Shown piece by piece: positions 1 through 10,500 of a stretch of DNA of 64,000 nt (positions are counted from its first letter, which is position 1; every line of letters begins with the position of its first letter). Below the pieces are notes generated by a model. It did no database searches. It was not told the DNA's origin and saw only the letters and a list, made by a program, of their open reading frames with translations. The stretch is taken from NCBI RefSeq assembly GCF_001553785.1, contig NZ_LOJP01000001.1:571367-635366 (forward strand). The letters are read 5' to 3'. Position numbers and translations under genes: made by a program. The DNA is from Actinoplanes sp. TFC3 (GTDB taxonomy: Bacteria > Actinomycetota > Actinomycetes > Mycobacteriales > Micromonosporaceae).

Positions 1-2
1 AC

Positions 3-431
3 GGAACACCCCACCCCACCCCCGAAGCAGCAGCGTCCAAGGCGCACAACCAAAAGCACGCCGCCGGAGTAGCCGCTGTGGACGTATCCCTCGATGCAGT
101 TGCTGCCGAGCCCGTCATGGCGGTGATCCCGCCCCTGCCTTCGTTGCCTGCGCCTGCCGCACCTACTGATGCCAGTGCCGGTGGGATGGTGCCGTTGCGT
201 GCCAGCAGGGCCGATGGCGACGACGACGACGAGCTTGTGCGGCCCGATTCTTCCGAATTGCTGGAGGGTGATGACGGGGCCTGGGGCCGCGGGGAGAGTG
301 TCACACCGCCCGGGGATCATTACGTGCCCGTCGTCCGGGTGGGGGATGGGGATGAGGACATGGCTGCTTGGGATGACGTCAGCGAGTCTGACTGGCTGAC
401 CGAGCGGGACGGGAGGATGGCTGATGCCTGA
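3..431 (+). CDS. Hypothetical acidic protein, 5'-truncated by window edge
   Basis: The frame is open to the first base of the window, so the start probably lies upstream; an internal GTG at 78 would give 117 residues. The visible part is Ala/Pro-rich (about residues 1-55 of the fragment), then strongly acidic with a run of Asp/Glu near 'DGDDDDELVRPDSSE', and ends '..WLTERDGRMADA'. No membrane segment or enzymatic motif is visible. Its stop lies 8 bp inside the next gene, and eccC follows directly, so it is probably part of the type VII secretion operon, perhaps the disordered tail of a secreted or accessory protein. I do not recognise the family. Confidence 0.55.
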   Translation, partial: GTPHPTPEAAASKAHNQKHAAGVAAVDVSLDAVAAEPVMAVIPPLPSLPAPAAPTDASAGGMVPLRASRADGDDDDELVRPDSSELLEGDDGAWGRGESVTPPGDHYVPVVRVGDGDEDMAAWDDVSESDWLTERDGRMADA

Positions 432-771
432 TTCTTCGGCGGAGCAGCAGGTTCCGCGGGCGGTGTGGCGGCGGACGGCCTCGGGACCAGCGGTGGCTGG
501 CTCGGATGAGCCGTTGCGGTGTGGCGGGCCGGAATTGAGCACCGAGGAGCGTTTCCAGCTCATGCGGGAGCGGCGGCGGGCCCGGCAGGCCGCGGAGGCC
601 GCTGCCAAAGAGGAAGAAGCTCCGTCCAAGCGCGTCTCGAAGGTTGAGGACGAGGAGGACGAGGACAAGGCGGCCGAGCGGTTCCGTAACGACCGGTACG
701 CCGTCAAGCTCCTGCATCAGGACAACTCCGTGTGGGGTGGCAACGACTCTGGGTCGGGGATGCTCGGATGA
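424..771 (+). CDS. Small charged protein upstream of eccC
   Basis: This encodes 115 residues. The ATG overlaps the previous stop by 8 bp and has a good ribosome site GGGAGG 7 nt upstream, inside the previous gene. The C-terminal half is a highly charged segment, probably helical, rich in Arg/Ala then Glu/Asp/Lys ('RERRRARQAAEAAAKEEE' and 'KVEDEEDEDKAAERF'). No signal peptide, membrane segment or Cys is present. The TGA overlaps the eccC ATG (ATGA), so the two are translationally coupled. Function is unknown. Its place at the head of the ESX operon suggests a cytosolic accessory or adaptor of the secretion machine, but that is inference from position only. Confidence 0.6.
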   Translation: MPDSSAEQQVPRAVWRRTASGPAVAGSDEPLRCGGPELSTEERFQLMRERRRARQAAEAAAKEEEAPSKRVSKVEDEEDEDKAAERFRNDRYAVKLLHQDNSVWGGNDSGSGMLG

Positions 772-3700
772 GCACGATCACGGTCAAGCGGCCGCCGCGA
801 GCGGCTGGGCCGGAAGCACCTGACGGTGAAGTTGAGCTGCAGGAACCTCCCCTGATGGCGGAGGAAGCGCCGCTGGACTTCCGGTCGTTCGCGATGATCG
901 TGCCGATGGGCCTGGGCATGGGCGCCATGATGGCGATGTTCGGCCTCTACAGCCGAGCCCCGATCATGTACGTGATGGGCGGCGCGATGGCCTCGGGCAT
1001 GCTCCTGATGGGCGTCATGCAGATCGGCAAGGCGGCCTCGGACCGTAAGCGCAAGATGCGCGGCGAGCGGCGCGACTTCCTGCGCTACATCGCCCAGCTG
1101 CGCAAACAGGCCCGCACCGCAGCCGACCAGCAACGCCAGTTCGTGCTCTGGAACAACCCGCAACCGTCCTGGCTCTGGTCGATCGCCATGAGCAGCCGCC
1201 TCTGGGAACGCCGGGCCAGCCACGACGACTTCGGCCGGGTCCGCATCGGGCTGGGCCGGCAGAACGCCATGCTCAAGTTCTCCCCACCCTCCACCAAACC
1301 CATCGAGGACCTGGAACCGCTCGCCTCCATCTCCCTGCGCCGCTTCTCCGAGGCCTACCGCACGGTCTCGGGCATCCCCATCTCGGTCGGGCTGACCAGC
1401 TTCACCAGCATTGAATTCGAAGGACCGGCAGACCCCGCAATCGATCTGGTACGAGCAATGGTCGCCCAACTCGTCACCTTCCACGCCCCCGACGAACTGC
1501 GGGTGGCCGTCCTGGCCGCCGAGGTGCACCGGGGACCATGGGACTGGATCAAATGGCTCCCGCACAACGCCCACCCGACCGCCTTTGACGCGGCCGGTCC
1601 GGTGCGCATGTTCGCGGGCACCCACGACGACCTGATGGACCTGCTCGGCGCCGAGATCACCGATCGCGGCGACCATGACCGCAACGCCCGGCCGTCGGCC
1701 ACCGAGCCGCTGGTCGTGATCATCGCGCACCTGGCCGACCTGCCGGACAGCTCCCGGTTGCTCGGCGCCGGGATGCGCAACGTGGTGCTGCTCGACCTGA
1801 CCGGCGCCATGCCCGGTGGCCCCAAGGTGCTGCGGCTGACCGTGTCCGACGAGGACGTGCAGTTTCCGGCCGGCGACACGGTTGGTTCGGCCGTACGCGA
1901 TGAGCTCGACACCACGCAGTGCGAGGCGCTGGCCCGCATCATCGCCCCGAAGCGCACCAGCGGCACCCTCGATGTGGTCGACGAACCGTTGGAAACCAGC
2001 TTCGAGCTGACCACGCTGCTCGGCATCCGCGACGCCAACTCCTTCGACGTGCAGGCACTCTGGCGGTCCCGGCAGTCGCAACGCAACCGGCTGCAGGTGC
2101 CCATCGGCGTCACCGAGGACGGCGAGGTCATCGAGCTTGACCTCAAGGAATCCGCGCAGGGCGGCATGGGCCCGCACGGCCTGCTGATCGGGGCGACCGG
2201 GTCGGGCAAGAGCGAGCTGCTCCGTACGCTGGTGGTAGCGCTGGCCGCGACGCACAGCTCGGAGATTCTCAACCTGGTCCTTGTCGACTTCAAGGGCGGC
2301 GCGACCTTCCTGGGCATGGAGAAGCTGCCGCACACCTCGGCGGTCATCACCAACCTGGCCGACGAGTTGCCGCTGGTCGACCGCATGCAGGACGCGTTGA
2401 ACGGCGAGATGACCCGGCGTCAGGAGCTGTTGCGCGCCAGCGGTTACGCGTCGCTGTTCGACTACGAGAAGGCGCGGGCCGCAGGGGCGCATCTGGTGCC
2501 GTTCCCGGTCCTGCTCATCATCGTGGACGAGTTCAGTGAGCTGCTGTCCAGCAAGGCCGAGTTCATGGACCTGTTCGTGAGCATCGGGCGGCTGGGGCGC
2601 TCTTTGGGCGTACACCTTCTGCTTGCTTCCCAAAGGCTGGATGAAGGGCGCATCAACCGGGTCGAGGGCCACCTGTCCTACCGGATCGCGCTGCGCACGT
2701 TCTCCTCGATGGAGTCCCGGTCGGTCATCGGCGTGGGCAAGGCTTATGAGCTGCCCCCGGAGCCGGGAAACGGCTACCTGAAGCTGGACACCACCAACCT
2801 GGTCCGCTTCAAATCGGCTTATGTTTCCGGTACGTACACAGGTCGCAGCCTGACCGGTGGCACCGCCGACGATGACGCACCGGAGCTGGACATCGTTCCG
2901 TTCACCACCCGGCAGGTGGCGATCCGGCACGACCCCGGACGCGTGCGGCCGACCGAGGACGCGGTGGAACCAGCCGACGCCCCCGAGACGCTCACCGGGC
3001 CGAGCCTGCTGGAGGTCATCCTGGACCGGCTGGCGGGTTCGGGTCCGCCCGCGAGGCAGGTCTGGCTGCCCCCGCTGTCCGCCGCGGCGAGCCTGGACAC
3101 CCTGCTGCCCAGCGTCGTCCCCGACCCGGTACGCGGCATGACCGTCGACGACCCAGCCGCTCAGGGCCGGCTGCGCGTGCCGGTCGGCATTGTCGACAAG
3201 CCCCAGGAGCAGCTGCGTGAGCTGCTGATCGCCGACCTCGGCGGCGCCGACGGTCACGTGGGCATCGCCGGGGCCCCGCAGAGCGGCAAGTCCACGTTGC
3301 TGCGCAGCCTGATCCTGGGCCTGGCGCTGACCAACACCCCGCGTCAGGTGCAGTTCTACGGCCTCGACTTCGGCGGCGGCGGCCTCTCCTCGATTGCCGG
3401 GCTGCCGCACATCGGCTCGATCGCGACCCGCATGGAACGCGACCGGGTGGTGCGCACGGTCCAGGAAATCGGGCAGGTCATGGAACGCCGCGAGGCCGAG
3501 TTCGCCGCGCGCGGGCTCGACTCCATGCAGTCCTACCTGGCGGCGCGCGAGCGCGGCGAGATCGACGACCCGTTCGGGCACGTGTTCCTGGTCATCGACG
3601 GCTGGTACACGATGAAGCAGGACTTCACCGAGCTGGAGACCAAATTCCAGGAGCTGGCTTCGCGGGGGCTGTCGTTCGGCATCCACGTCATCGTCACCTC

Positions 3701-4733
3701 CACCCGGTGGTCGGAGATGCGCACCTGGTTGCGTGACCTGCTCGGCACCCGGCTGGAGCTGCGGCTGGGCGACTCGATGGAGTCCGAGGTCGGCTCGCGC
3801 AAGGCGGCCACCGTGCCCAACCAGTCCGGCCGGGGCCTGACCTCGGAGGGGCTGCACTTCCTGGGCGCCCTGCCGCGCATGGACGGCAGTTCGGACATCG
3901 ACGACCTGGCCGAGGCGACCAAGTCGGTCACCGAGGAGATCAGCACGTTCTGGCCGGGGCCGCCTGCTCCGGCCGTACGGATGCTGCCCACCCGGCTGCC
4001 CGTGGCTCAGCTACCAGCACCGGAGCGCGACTTCAAGGTCTGCCTCGGCGAGGACGAGCAGCGGCTGGCCCCGGTGTGGCACGACTTCATGGCCACCCCG
4101 CACCTGCTGGTGTTCGGCGACAACGAGACCGGCAAGACCAACATGCTGCGGCTGGTGCTGCGCGCGATCCAGCAGCACTACACGCCCGAGCAGGCCAAGG
4201 TCGTGCTCGGTGACTCCCGCCGTGACCTGGACACCGCGATCACCGACGACTACCAGGTCGGGTTCGGCTTCACCGGTGACAACCTGTACGAGCTGGCCGG
4301 GCAGGCATCGGTCTCGATGAACCGCCGGGTGCCCGGGCAGGACATCTCCTCGGAACGGATGCGCCGCCGCGACTGGTGGGAAGGTCCGGAGCTGTTCGTG
4401 GTGGTCGACGACTACGACCTGATGACCAGGGGTTCCGGGGTCGGCTCGACGCTCGACCCGCTGCTGCCGCTGCTGGCCCAGGGCTCCTACATCGGGCTGC
4501 ACCTGGTCATCGCGCGCAGCACGTCGGGGGCGATGCGGGCCATGATGGACCCGGTCATCCGGCGCATGTGGGAGCTTGGCACGCCGGCGACGCTGCTGTC
4601 GTACCCGAAGGAAGAGGGCAAGTTCCTCGGTGAGGCCGCCCCGCGCCGCCTGCCTGCGGGGCGGGCGCAGCTCGTCACCCGGCGAGGCGTGAAGCTGATG
4701 CAGACCGGTTACGTGGAAGGGGGCCGCGGGTGA
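768..4733 (+). CDS. eccC: Type VII secretion ATPase EccC
   Basis: This is the motor ATPase of the ESX/type VII secretion system, 1321 residues, fused (EccCa+EccCb) form. The N-terminus has the family opening 'VKRPPRAAGPEAPDGEVEL', then two membrane segments at about residues 40-62 and 66-86. Three FtsK/SpoIIIE domains follow: the first has Walker A GATGSGKS (about 475) and Walker B 'LLIIVDEF' (about 585); the second has GAPQSGKS (about 833) with a weakened Walker B ('VFLVIDGW'); the third has GDNETGKT (about 1115) and 'LFVVVDDYD'. The ATG at 768 is chosen over an in-frame GTG at 732 because it overlaps the previous stop as ATGA and matches the family N-terminus. It is coupled to eccD by GTGA. 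Confidence 0.97.
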   Translation: MSTITVKRPPRAAGPEAPDGEVELQEPPLMAEEAPLDFRSFAMIVPMGLGMGAMMAMFGLYSRAPIMYVMGGAMASGMLLMGVMQIGKAASDRKRKMRGERRDFLRYIAQLRKQARTAADQQRQFVLWNNPQPSWLWSIAMSSRLWERRASHDDFGRVRIGLGRQNAMLKFSPPSTKPIEDLEPLASISLRRFSEAYRTVSGIPISVGLTSFTSIEFEGPADPAIDLVRAMVAQLVTFHAPDELRVAVLAAEVHRGPWDWIKWLPHNAHPTAFDAAGPVRMFAGTHDDLMDLLGAEITDRGDHDRNARPSATEPLVVIIAHLADLPDSSRLLGAGMRNVVLLDLTGAMPGGPKVLRLTVSDEDVQFPAGDTVGSAVRDELDTTQCEALARIIAPKRTSGTLDVVDEPLETSFELTTLLGIRDANSFDVQALWRSRQSQRNRLQVPIGVTEDGEVIELDLKESAQGGMGPHGLLIGATGSGKSELLRTLVVALAATHSSEILNLVLVDFKGGATFLGMEKLPHTSAVITNLADELPLVDRMQDALNGEMTRRQELLRASGYASLFDYEKARAAGAHLVPFPVLLIIVDEFSELLSSKAEFMDLFVSIGRLGRSLGVHLLLASQRLDEGRINRVEGHLSYRIALRTFSSMESRSVIGVGKAYELPPEPGNGYLKLDTTNLVRFKSAYVSGTYTGRSLTGGTADDDAPELDIVPFTTRQVAIRHDPGRVRPTEDAVEPADAPETLTGPSLLEVILDRLAGSGPPARQVWLPPLSAAASLDTLLPSVVPDPVRGMTVDDPAAQGRLRVPVGIVDKPQEQLRELLIADLGGADGHVGIAGAPQSGKSTLLRSLILGLALTNTPRQVQFYGLDFGGGGLSSIAGLPHIGSIATRMERDRVVRTVQEIGQVMERREAEFAARGLDSMQSYLAARERGEIDDPFGHVFLVIDGWYTMKQDFTELETKFQELASRGLSFGIHVIVTSTRWSEMRTWLRDLLGTRLELRLGDSMESEVGSRKAATVPNQSGRGLTSEGLHFLGALPRMDGSSDIDDLAEATKSVTEEISTFWPGPPAPAVRMLPTRLPVAQLPAPERDFKVCLGEDEQRLAPVWHDFMATPHLLVFGDNETGKTNMLRLVLRAIQQHYTPEQAKVVLGDSRRDLDTAITDDYQVGFGFTGDNLYELAGQASVSMNRRVPGQDISSERMRRRDWWEGPELFVVVDDYDLMTRGSGVGSTLDPLLPLLAQGSYIGLHLVIARSTSGAMRAMMDPVIRRMWELGTPATLLSYPKEEGKFLGEAAPRRLPAGRAQLVTRRGVKLMQTGYVEGGRG

Positions 4734-6139
4734 CCACGGCGCTGGACGGTGGGCTGTGCCGGATCACGGTGATCGGCCCCGACCGCAAGATCGACCTCGC
4801 GGTGCCGGCCACCACCTCGGTGGCCGCGCTGCTCCCGGTGCTGCTCAACCACACCACGACGCCCGGGCGCGCGCCCGAGGGCGATGCCGGCGACGGCGCG
4901 TGGGTACTGCAGCGCCTCGGCGAGCAGCCGTTCGAGTTGTCCGGCACGCCCGAGAGCCTCGACTGGCTCGAAGGCGAGGAGCTATACCTGCGCCGCGCCG
5001 AGGACCCGCTGCCCGAGCTGGACTTCGACGACCTGGCCGAGGGTATCGCCACGGTGGTCAACCGGCGCAACGACCGGTGGCAGCCGGAATACCGCAGGGT
5101 GCTGTTCCTGCTGCTCTCGGTGGTCGGCATGGCCACTATCGCCGCGGTGCTGACCAACCGCGGCCCGACGTTGCCGCAGGTCATCGGCTGCGGTGTGGTC
5201 GGTGCCATCTTCTTCGTCGCGGCGCTGGTGTGCGCCCGCAAGCTGCCCGACGGTGCGTTCTCGCTGCTGTTCGGTGCCGGGTCGGCCGGCTTCGTCGGGT
5301 TGTCGGCGTCCAGCGCCGTGGACGGCGACCCGGTGGGCATCGCCATCAACGAGACGTCGGTGCTGGCGTTCGCGGTGGGTGTGGTGGCCGTGGTGGCGGT
5401 GCTGCTGCTGTGTCAGCGCACTGTTACTCCGTACCTGCCGCCGGCCCCGATGCTCGTTGCCGGGGTGACGGCACTGGTGTCTGTCGGTGTGCTGTTGCTG
5501 CAGTCCGCGTCGCAGATGACCGCGCAGCGTACGGCGGCCTCGGCGGTGGCGATCATCTTCGTGGTCATCGTGCTGGCCCCGCGCGCGGCGGTTAAGTTCG
5601 CCCGGTTGCGCGGCCCGCAGCTACCCAAGACCGGTGCCGACATGACGTACGACATCGAGCCCGCCCCCTCCGACGAGGTCCGCAACCGCACCAACGAGGC
5701 CGACACCTACCTGAGCGTGGCCATGCTGACCTCGGCGCTCGTGCTGCCGGTGGTCTTCCACTACTCGATGGAGGTGCCGGGCTGGGCCGGATGGACGTAT
5801 GTGCTGGTGGTCGCGAGTGCAATTTTGTTGCGCGCCCGTACCTTCCTCGGTTTCTGGCAGCGGATCGCCCTGACCCTCGCCGGTACCGTCGGCGTTCTGA
5901 TGGTCATCATGCGGCTCTCCCAGACGCTCACCCCCGGCTGGCGGTGGGTCCTGTTGAGCGCCCTGCTGGGGGCGATGATTCCGCTGGTCATGGCCGCTTT
6001 GCGCCCGTTCCCCCGGCGGATGCTCCCGTTCTGGGAATACTCGGCGACGTTCTTTGACGTGGCCACCGGCGTGGCGGTCCTGCCCGTGCTGGCCCAGATC
6101 CTCGGCCTGTACGTGTGGGCCCGGGGACTGTTCGGGTAG
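4730..6139 (+). CDS. eccD: Type VII secretion integral membrane protein EccD
   Basis: This encodes 469 residues. EccD forms the main membrane vestibule of the ESX translocon. Residues about 8-95 form the cytosolic ubiquitin-like (YukD-type) domain ('CRITVIGPDRKIDLAVP'), followed by a linker with 'NRRNDRWQPEYRRVLFL'. Eleven hydrophobic segments follow from about residue 124 to the C-terminus, the number expected for EccD. The GTG start overlaps the eccC stop (GTGA). Gene order eccC-eccD-eccB is common in non-mycobacterial actinobacteria. Length and topology are complete. Confidence 0.95.
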   Translation: MTTALDGGLCRITVIGPDRKIDLAVPATTSVAALLPVLLNHTTTPGRAPEGDAGDGAWVLQRLGEQPFELSGTPESLDWLEGEELYLRRAEDPLPELDFDDLAEGIATVVNRRNDRWQPEYRRVLFLLLSVVGMATIAAVLTNRGPTLPQVIGCGVVGAIFFVAALVCARKLPDGAFSLLFGAGSAGFVGLSASSAVDGDPVGIAINETSVLAFAVGVVAVVAVLLLCQRTVTPYLPPAPMLVAGVTALVSVGVLLLQSASQMTAQRTAASAVAIIFVVIVLAPRAAVKFARLRGPQLPKTGADMTYDIEPAPSDEVRNRTNEADTYLSVAMLTSALVLPVVFHYSMEVPGWAGWTYVLVVASAILLRARTFLGFWQRIALTLAGTVGVLMVIMRLSQTLTPGWRWVLLSALLGAMIPLVMAALRPFPRRMLPFWEYSATFFDVATGVAVLPVLAQILGLYVWARGLFG

Positions 6140-6155
6140 GCGGGGACGGTAGCGC

Positions 6156-7520
6156 GTGCAGACTCAACGGGATCACGTCCACGCCCACACGTTCATGGTG
6201 GGCCGGCTCAGCTCCGCCCTGGTCGAGGGTGACCCGACGCGGGCCGAGATCCCGGGGCGCCGCGCCCAGACCGGCTTCCTGATCGGCGTCATCCTGGTCC
6301 TGCTGGTCACCGGCGGCTTCGCGGTGTACGGCTGGATTGTGCCCGGTGGCAGCAAGGCCTACCGGCAGGCCGGCGTGATCGTGGTGGAGAAGGAGAGCGG
6401 CAACCGCTACGTGTTCGTGGACGGTGCGCTGCACCCCACGCCCGACATGACCTCGGCGATGCTGATCCAGGGCTCCAACGCCAAGGTGAAGCTGATCTCG
6501 CGCAACTCGCTCAAGGACGTGCCCCGCGGCATCGCGCTCGGCGTGACCAACGCGCCCAAGGAGATCCCGGGCGCGGACAACCTGGTGAAGGGGCCGTGGC
6601 TGACCTGCCTGCCGGGCTCGGTGGCCACCGGCCGGCCGGTGAACGGCGTGGGCGTCAACCTCGAACCCAAGACGGTGTCCGATCCGCTGCCCGCGCAGAA
6701 CTTCGCCGTGGTCCGCAGCGAGAGCGGCACACCGTATCTGCTCGCGAACCACGTGAAGTACAAGGTCGAGGATGACGCGGTGCTGGTGGCCCTCGGCGCG
6801 GGCAGCATCGACCCGCCAGCGGCCCCGGACATGTGGCTGGACTGGCTCGGTGACGGTCCGTCGCTCGCCCCAGCCAAGATCAGCGGTGCCGGTCAGCAGG
6901 GGCCGGAAGTGGGCGGGAAGTCGTACCGGGTGGGCATGCTCTTCCGGCAGCGCTCGGACTCCGGCGTCGAGCAGTTGTTCGTGCTGCGCAAGGACGGTCT
7001 GGCGCCGCTGAGCCGCACCGAGTTCCTGTTCGCCGACGCCAAGGACAAGAGTTCGCCGGTCGATGTGGACCCGGCCGCGATCGTGGACGCGAAGAAGTCG
7101 CCGGACAACTCCCTGCTCGACCGGCTGCCCGACCTGGCCTCGCTGCGCCTCGCCGACGCCGACGGCCGGGCGTTGTGCATGCGCCAGCAGCCCGTCTCCG
7201 CGCAGGACTTCTCCAGCTTCGTCGTGTACGCCAACCGCAACGCCTCCGGGGTGAACGGCGACGGGGGCACGTTCGTGCTCGCCCGCCCCACCTCCGGCAT
7301 GGCCGTGTTCGCCGCACCCGCCACCTCACGCACCGTAGCGCCGCCGGTCAGCTTCATCTCCGAGGAGGGCACCGCCTACCGGCTGGCCAGCACCGACACC
7401 GTCGCGGCGCTCAAACTGAACACCGTCACACCCATCCCGTTCCCGAAAGCCCTGCTGGCCGCGCTGCCACAGGGACCCGTGCTGAGCCGTCAGGCCGTCA
7501 CCGGCCTGCCGAGGGGGTAG
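6156..7520 (+). CDS. eccB: Type VII secretion protein EccB
   Basis: This encodes 454 residues. It starts with the typical cytosolic N-terminus ('MQTQRDHVHAHTFMVGRLSS', 'ALVEGDP'), followed by one membrane helix at about residues 46-66 and a large extracytoplasmic part with the EccB repeat fold ('GVTNAPKEIPGADNLVKGPW', 'MCLRQQ'-like region written here as LCMRQQ). In ESX systems EccB caps the translocon on the outer side of the membrane. It starts at GTG 16 bp after eccD. The ribosome site is weak, so it may depend on coupling to eccD. Confidence 0.94.
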   Translation: MQTQRDHVHAHTFMVGRLSSALVEGDPTRAEIPGRRAQTGFLIGVILVLLVTGGFAVYGWIVPGGSKAYRQAGVIVVEKESGNRYVFVDGALHPTPDMTSAMLIQGSNAKVKLISRNSLKDVPRGIALGVTNAPKEIPGADNLVKGPWLTCLPGSVATGRPVNGVGVNLEPKTVSDPLPAQNFAVVRSESGTPYLLANHVKYKVEDDAVLVALGAGSIDPPAAPDMWLDWLGDGPSLAPAKISGAGQQGPEVGGKSYRVGMLFRQRSDSGVEQLFVLRKDGLAPLSRTEFLFADAKDKSSPVDVDPAAIVDAKKSPDNSLLDRLPDLASLRLADADGRALCMRQQPVSAQDFSSFVVYANRNASGVNGDGGTFVLARPTSGMAVFAAPATSRTVAPPVSFISEEGTAYRLASTDTVAALKLNTVTPIPFPKALLAALPQGPVLSRQAVTGLPRG

Positions 7521-7524
7521 AACC

Positions 7525-10500
7525 ATGGCATCCGTGATTCGCAGCATCCTGCGCGGCGGCCGGGGCGACGAACCCGGTGGCGTCGTGCAGCACACCGTTG
7601 GCAACGCGCTGGTGCTGCACGCGGAGGACGCCATCAGCTCCGAGGCGCAGTCGCTGGCGCTGTCGGTGGTCGAGGACGCCGAGAACGACGTGGTGGTCCT
7701 CGACCTGGGTGATGGCATGCCGATCGGCTCCTGGGAATCCATGGCCGGAGTGCTGCCGCGCCGCCGCCGGGGGATCCGCCTGGTGGCGTGCGGCCGGCAC
7801 CACAACGCCGCGGCGATGGCGGGGCAGTGGCTGTCGGAGCGCTTGAACCGTACGGTCATTGCGCCCGATGGTGTTCTGGTCCGAGGCTCGGCCGGCGCGC
7901 TGTTCGTGCACTCAACCCCCGGCAGCGGTTGGGTCCGCTTCCGCCCCGGCAAGCCGCCGACCTGGGACTCCAAGCGCTATCCGACCCCCATGTGGGACAA
8001 AGCGGCCACCGACAAGCGCGCCTCCAGCGCCACCGGCGAGATCGAACCCCTGCCCGGCGGCGTCTGGATCCACGACACCCGCGAATCGGAGATCGTCGAG
8101 GAACACCGCAAGCGCCTGGTAGCCGACGTGCCCTGCCAGCCCGAGACAATGACGGTGCTGCTGGGCTGCCCTGGCACGGCGCCGCTGTCGCTCGACGACG
8201 TGGTCCGCTTCTGGCGCGAACTCGACCCCGACAGCCGCCTGCGCACCCGCTTTGTTCAATACGGCGACGTCCGGCTGCCCGAAGGCGAGGCGTTCGGCCA
8301 GGCTCTGGCCGATCTGCTGGGCACGCAGGTGATCTGCTACACCGGCGTCCCGGTAGGAGCACCCCACAAATTCGAGATTCGCACGGTACGTTCAGACGGC
8401 GTGCTCGGCTGGCCCCCGTTCGCCCTGGAACTCGGCTACGCCCCCCGAGCTCACCCCAACTCCAAGGCCCGCCGCCCCGCCGTTCTCAGCCACCGCGGCC
8501 CGTTGCGCTGGACCGAAGAAGTAGCCCCTCGCGTCTACTGGTACGCCCCCGACGCCGTGGTAGAAGTAGTCCAAGCCGGCCTCTGGATCCGCGCCGCCGA
8601 CGAACCCCCCAACGCCGAACGCGTCCGTGCCACTCCGCTGGACCCCGAGGGCAGCACGCTCATCTACGACGACACCGTGGACGAGCAGACCGCCCGCATG
8701 CGCGAACTAACCGAAGACCTGGCTGCCCGGGTCGACCCCAGCGTCGGACAGGACACGGCCCTGTTCCCGGCTTCGGTGCTGGTACCCGGCCAGCGTCCGG
8801 CGGGGCGAGCCGAGGCAATCTTGCGTGGCAGCGAGGCCACTTCGCGCTCGGCGGAGGCGCCTTACGCGGTGCAAGCCCCACCCCCCGCAGCGTCCATTGT
8901 GGCTGGCCCGGCGGTGGAGGCTGTGGTTATCGAGCCGGTTGAGCCTACCGTGGTGCAGCAGCGCTTCGACGTGCGCGAACTCCAGCAGATGGCACAGGCG
9001 ATGGGCCAGCCGGAGCAGATCCGCGCGTACGCGGCGCCTGCCGCGGTTGAGCTTGAGTCGCGCGGGTCTCGCGTGGTTGAGCCGGGGCCGGCTGAGGCTG
9101 TGGCGGGGCGGGCGGTTGCGATGCCTTTGCCGCCTCGGGAACAGGTCGCGCCTGGGGGTGCGGTTCAACCGGTGACGCCTTCCGCCGCCGACCCGCGGCC
9201 GATCAACCTGGCGGGCTCGCGGCACGCAACCGGAAGCTCCGAGCCGACCCGGCCAGCCGGACCGGTCGCCGCGGCCGGACCGGTCGCTTCGGCTGGACCT
9301 GTCGCTTCGGCCGGGGTTTCGTCGGTGCCGACGCTGCCGGCGGCCGTTTCCTCGTCGTCCGAGTTGCGGGCGCCGTCCGAATTGGTCGGGAAGTCTGAGC
9401 CGGACGGTGGATCTGAGCCGGTTGCAGCGTCCGAGCCGGTAGCCCCACCCGCGCCAATCGCTCCTCCCGAGCCGATCGCCCCGCCCGCACCAGTTGAGCC
9501 GCCCGCGCCCATCGAGCCGCCCGCGCCAATCGCCCCGTCGCAGTCGATCGCCTCGTCGGAGTCGGTGCCCCCGGCCGCACCCGCCATCGCGCCGCCTCCG
9601 CCCGTTGCTCCGTTGGCGCCGCCCGCTGAGCCGGTGCAGGTCACCATCGGAGTGACCGAACCCGTGCAGGTAGGACCCATCCAGGTCGAACCCGTCGACC
9701 GCACACCGCCGCCCAGCAACCCAGCCGGCATCGAACCTGCGGAAATCGGCGTCGACCGTCTTCACCTGCTCGACCCGTCCGCACCCCCCGCCCCGCCCAC
9801 GGGCCTCACTTCAACAAACGTGGCAGCCTCAGCAAACGCGGCAGCTCCCGCAAACGCCGCAGCACCAACGCCCAACACAGCAGCCTCGTCGAACGCCGCA
9901 GCGCCCAAGCCGGAAGCCAGGAAGCAGCCCGAAGCCCACCTCGAGCCCGTCCCCCCGCCGGCAGCCTCGGCCCTGCTCCCGAAGCGCTCCCTCGAAGAAG
10001 AACGCTCCTGGCTGCGCCGCACCCTGAGCCGCGACTTCGACGTCATGGCCAGCTCCGTCTCACGCCTGATGAGCGAGCACCCCGGTTTGCAGGCCAGCGG
10101 TGCGCTCAGCTCCAATGACGTGCTGGCCGATTCCGTGGCGGTGCGGCTGTACCTCAGTCACCGCGGCAGTGGGATTGACGTCGGGTTGCGGTCGGGGGCC
10201 AACGGTCCGCATGTCCCGTTTGCGCGGTGTGCGGTCAGTGGGTTGTCGCGGCTGCCTTCGTTCCGAGGGACCACCGTTTTCCGCACCACGCCCACCGGGG
10301 CGGAGTGGGATGAGTACCGCAGCCGGCGGATCGTTACGGACTGGGCTTTCGTCAATGTGCTCACCGCGCCGTGTGCTGGGCAGGACGGGGACACTGACGT
10401 TCTGGTCTGGTCGATGACGGCACGGCGGACTGCGGTTCTGGAACCAGAAGGCGATGACCGGGTACGCGACCGGGTGCTGTTCTTGCCTGGCACGCACTAC

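Noticed and set aside
717..3857. Open frame of over 1000 codons on the minus strand opposite eccC
   Set aside because: It is the antisense shadow of a high-GC gene, rich in Arg/Gly/His/Gln without domains; eccC is certain on the other strand.
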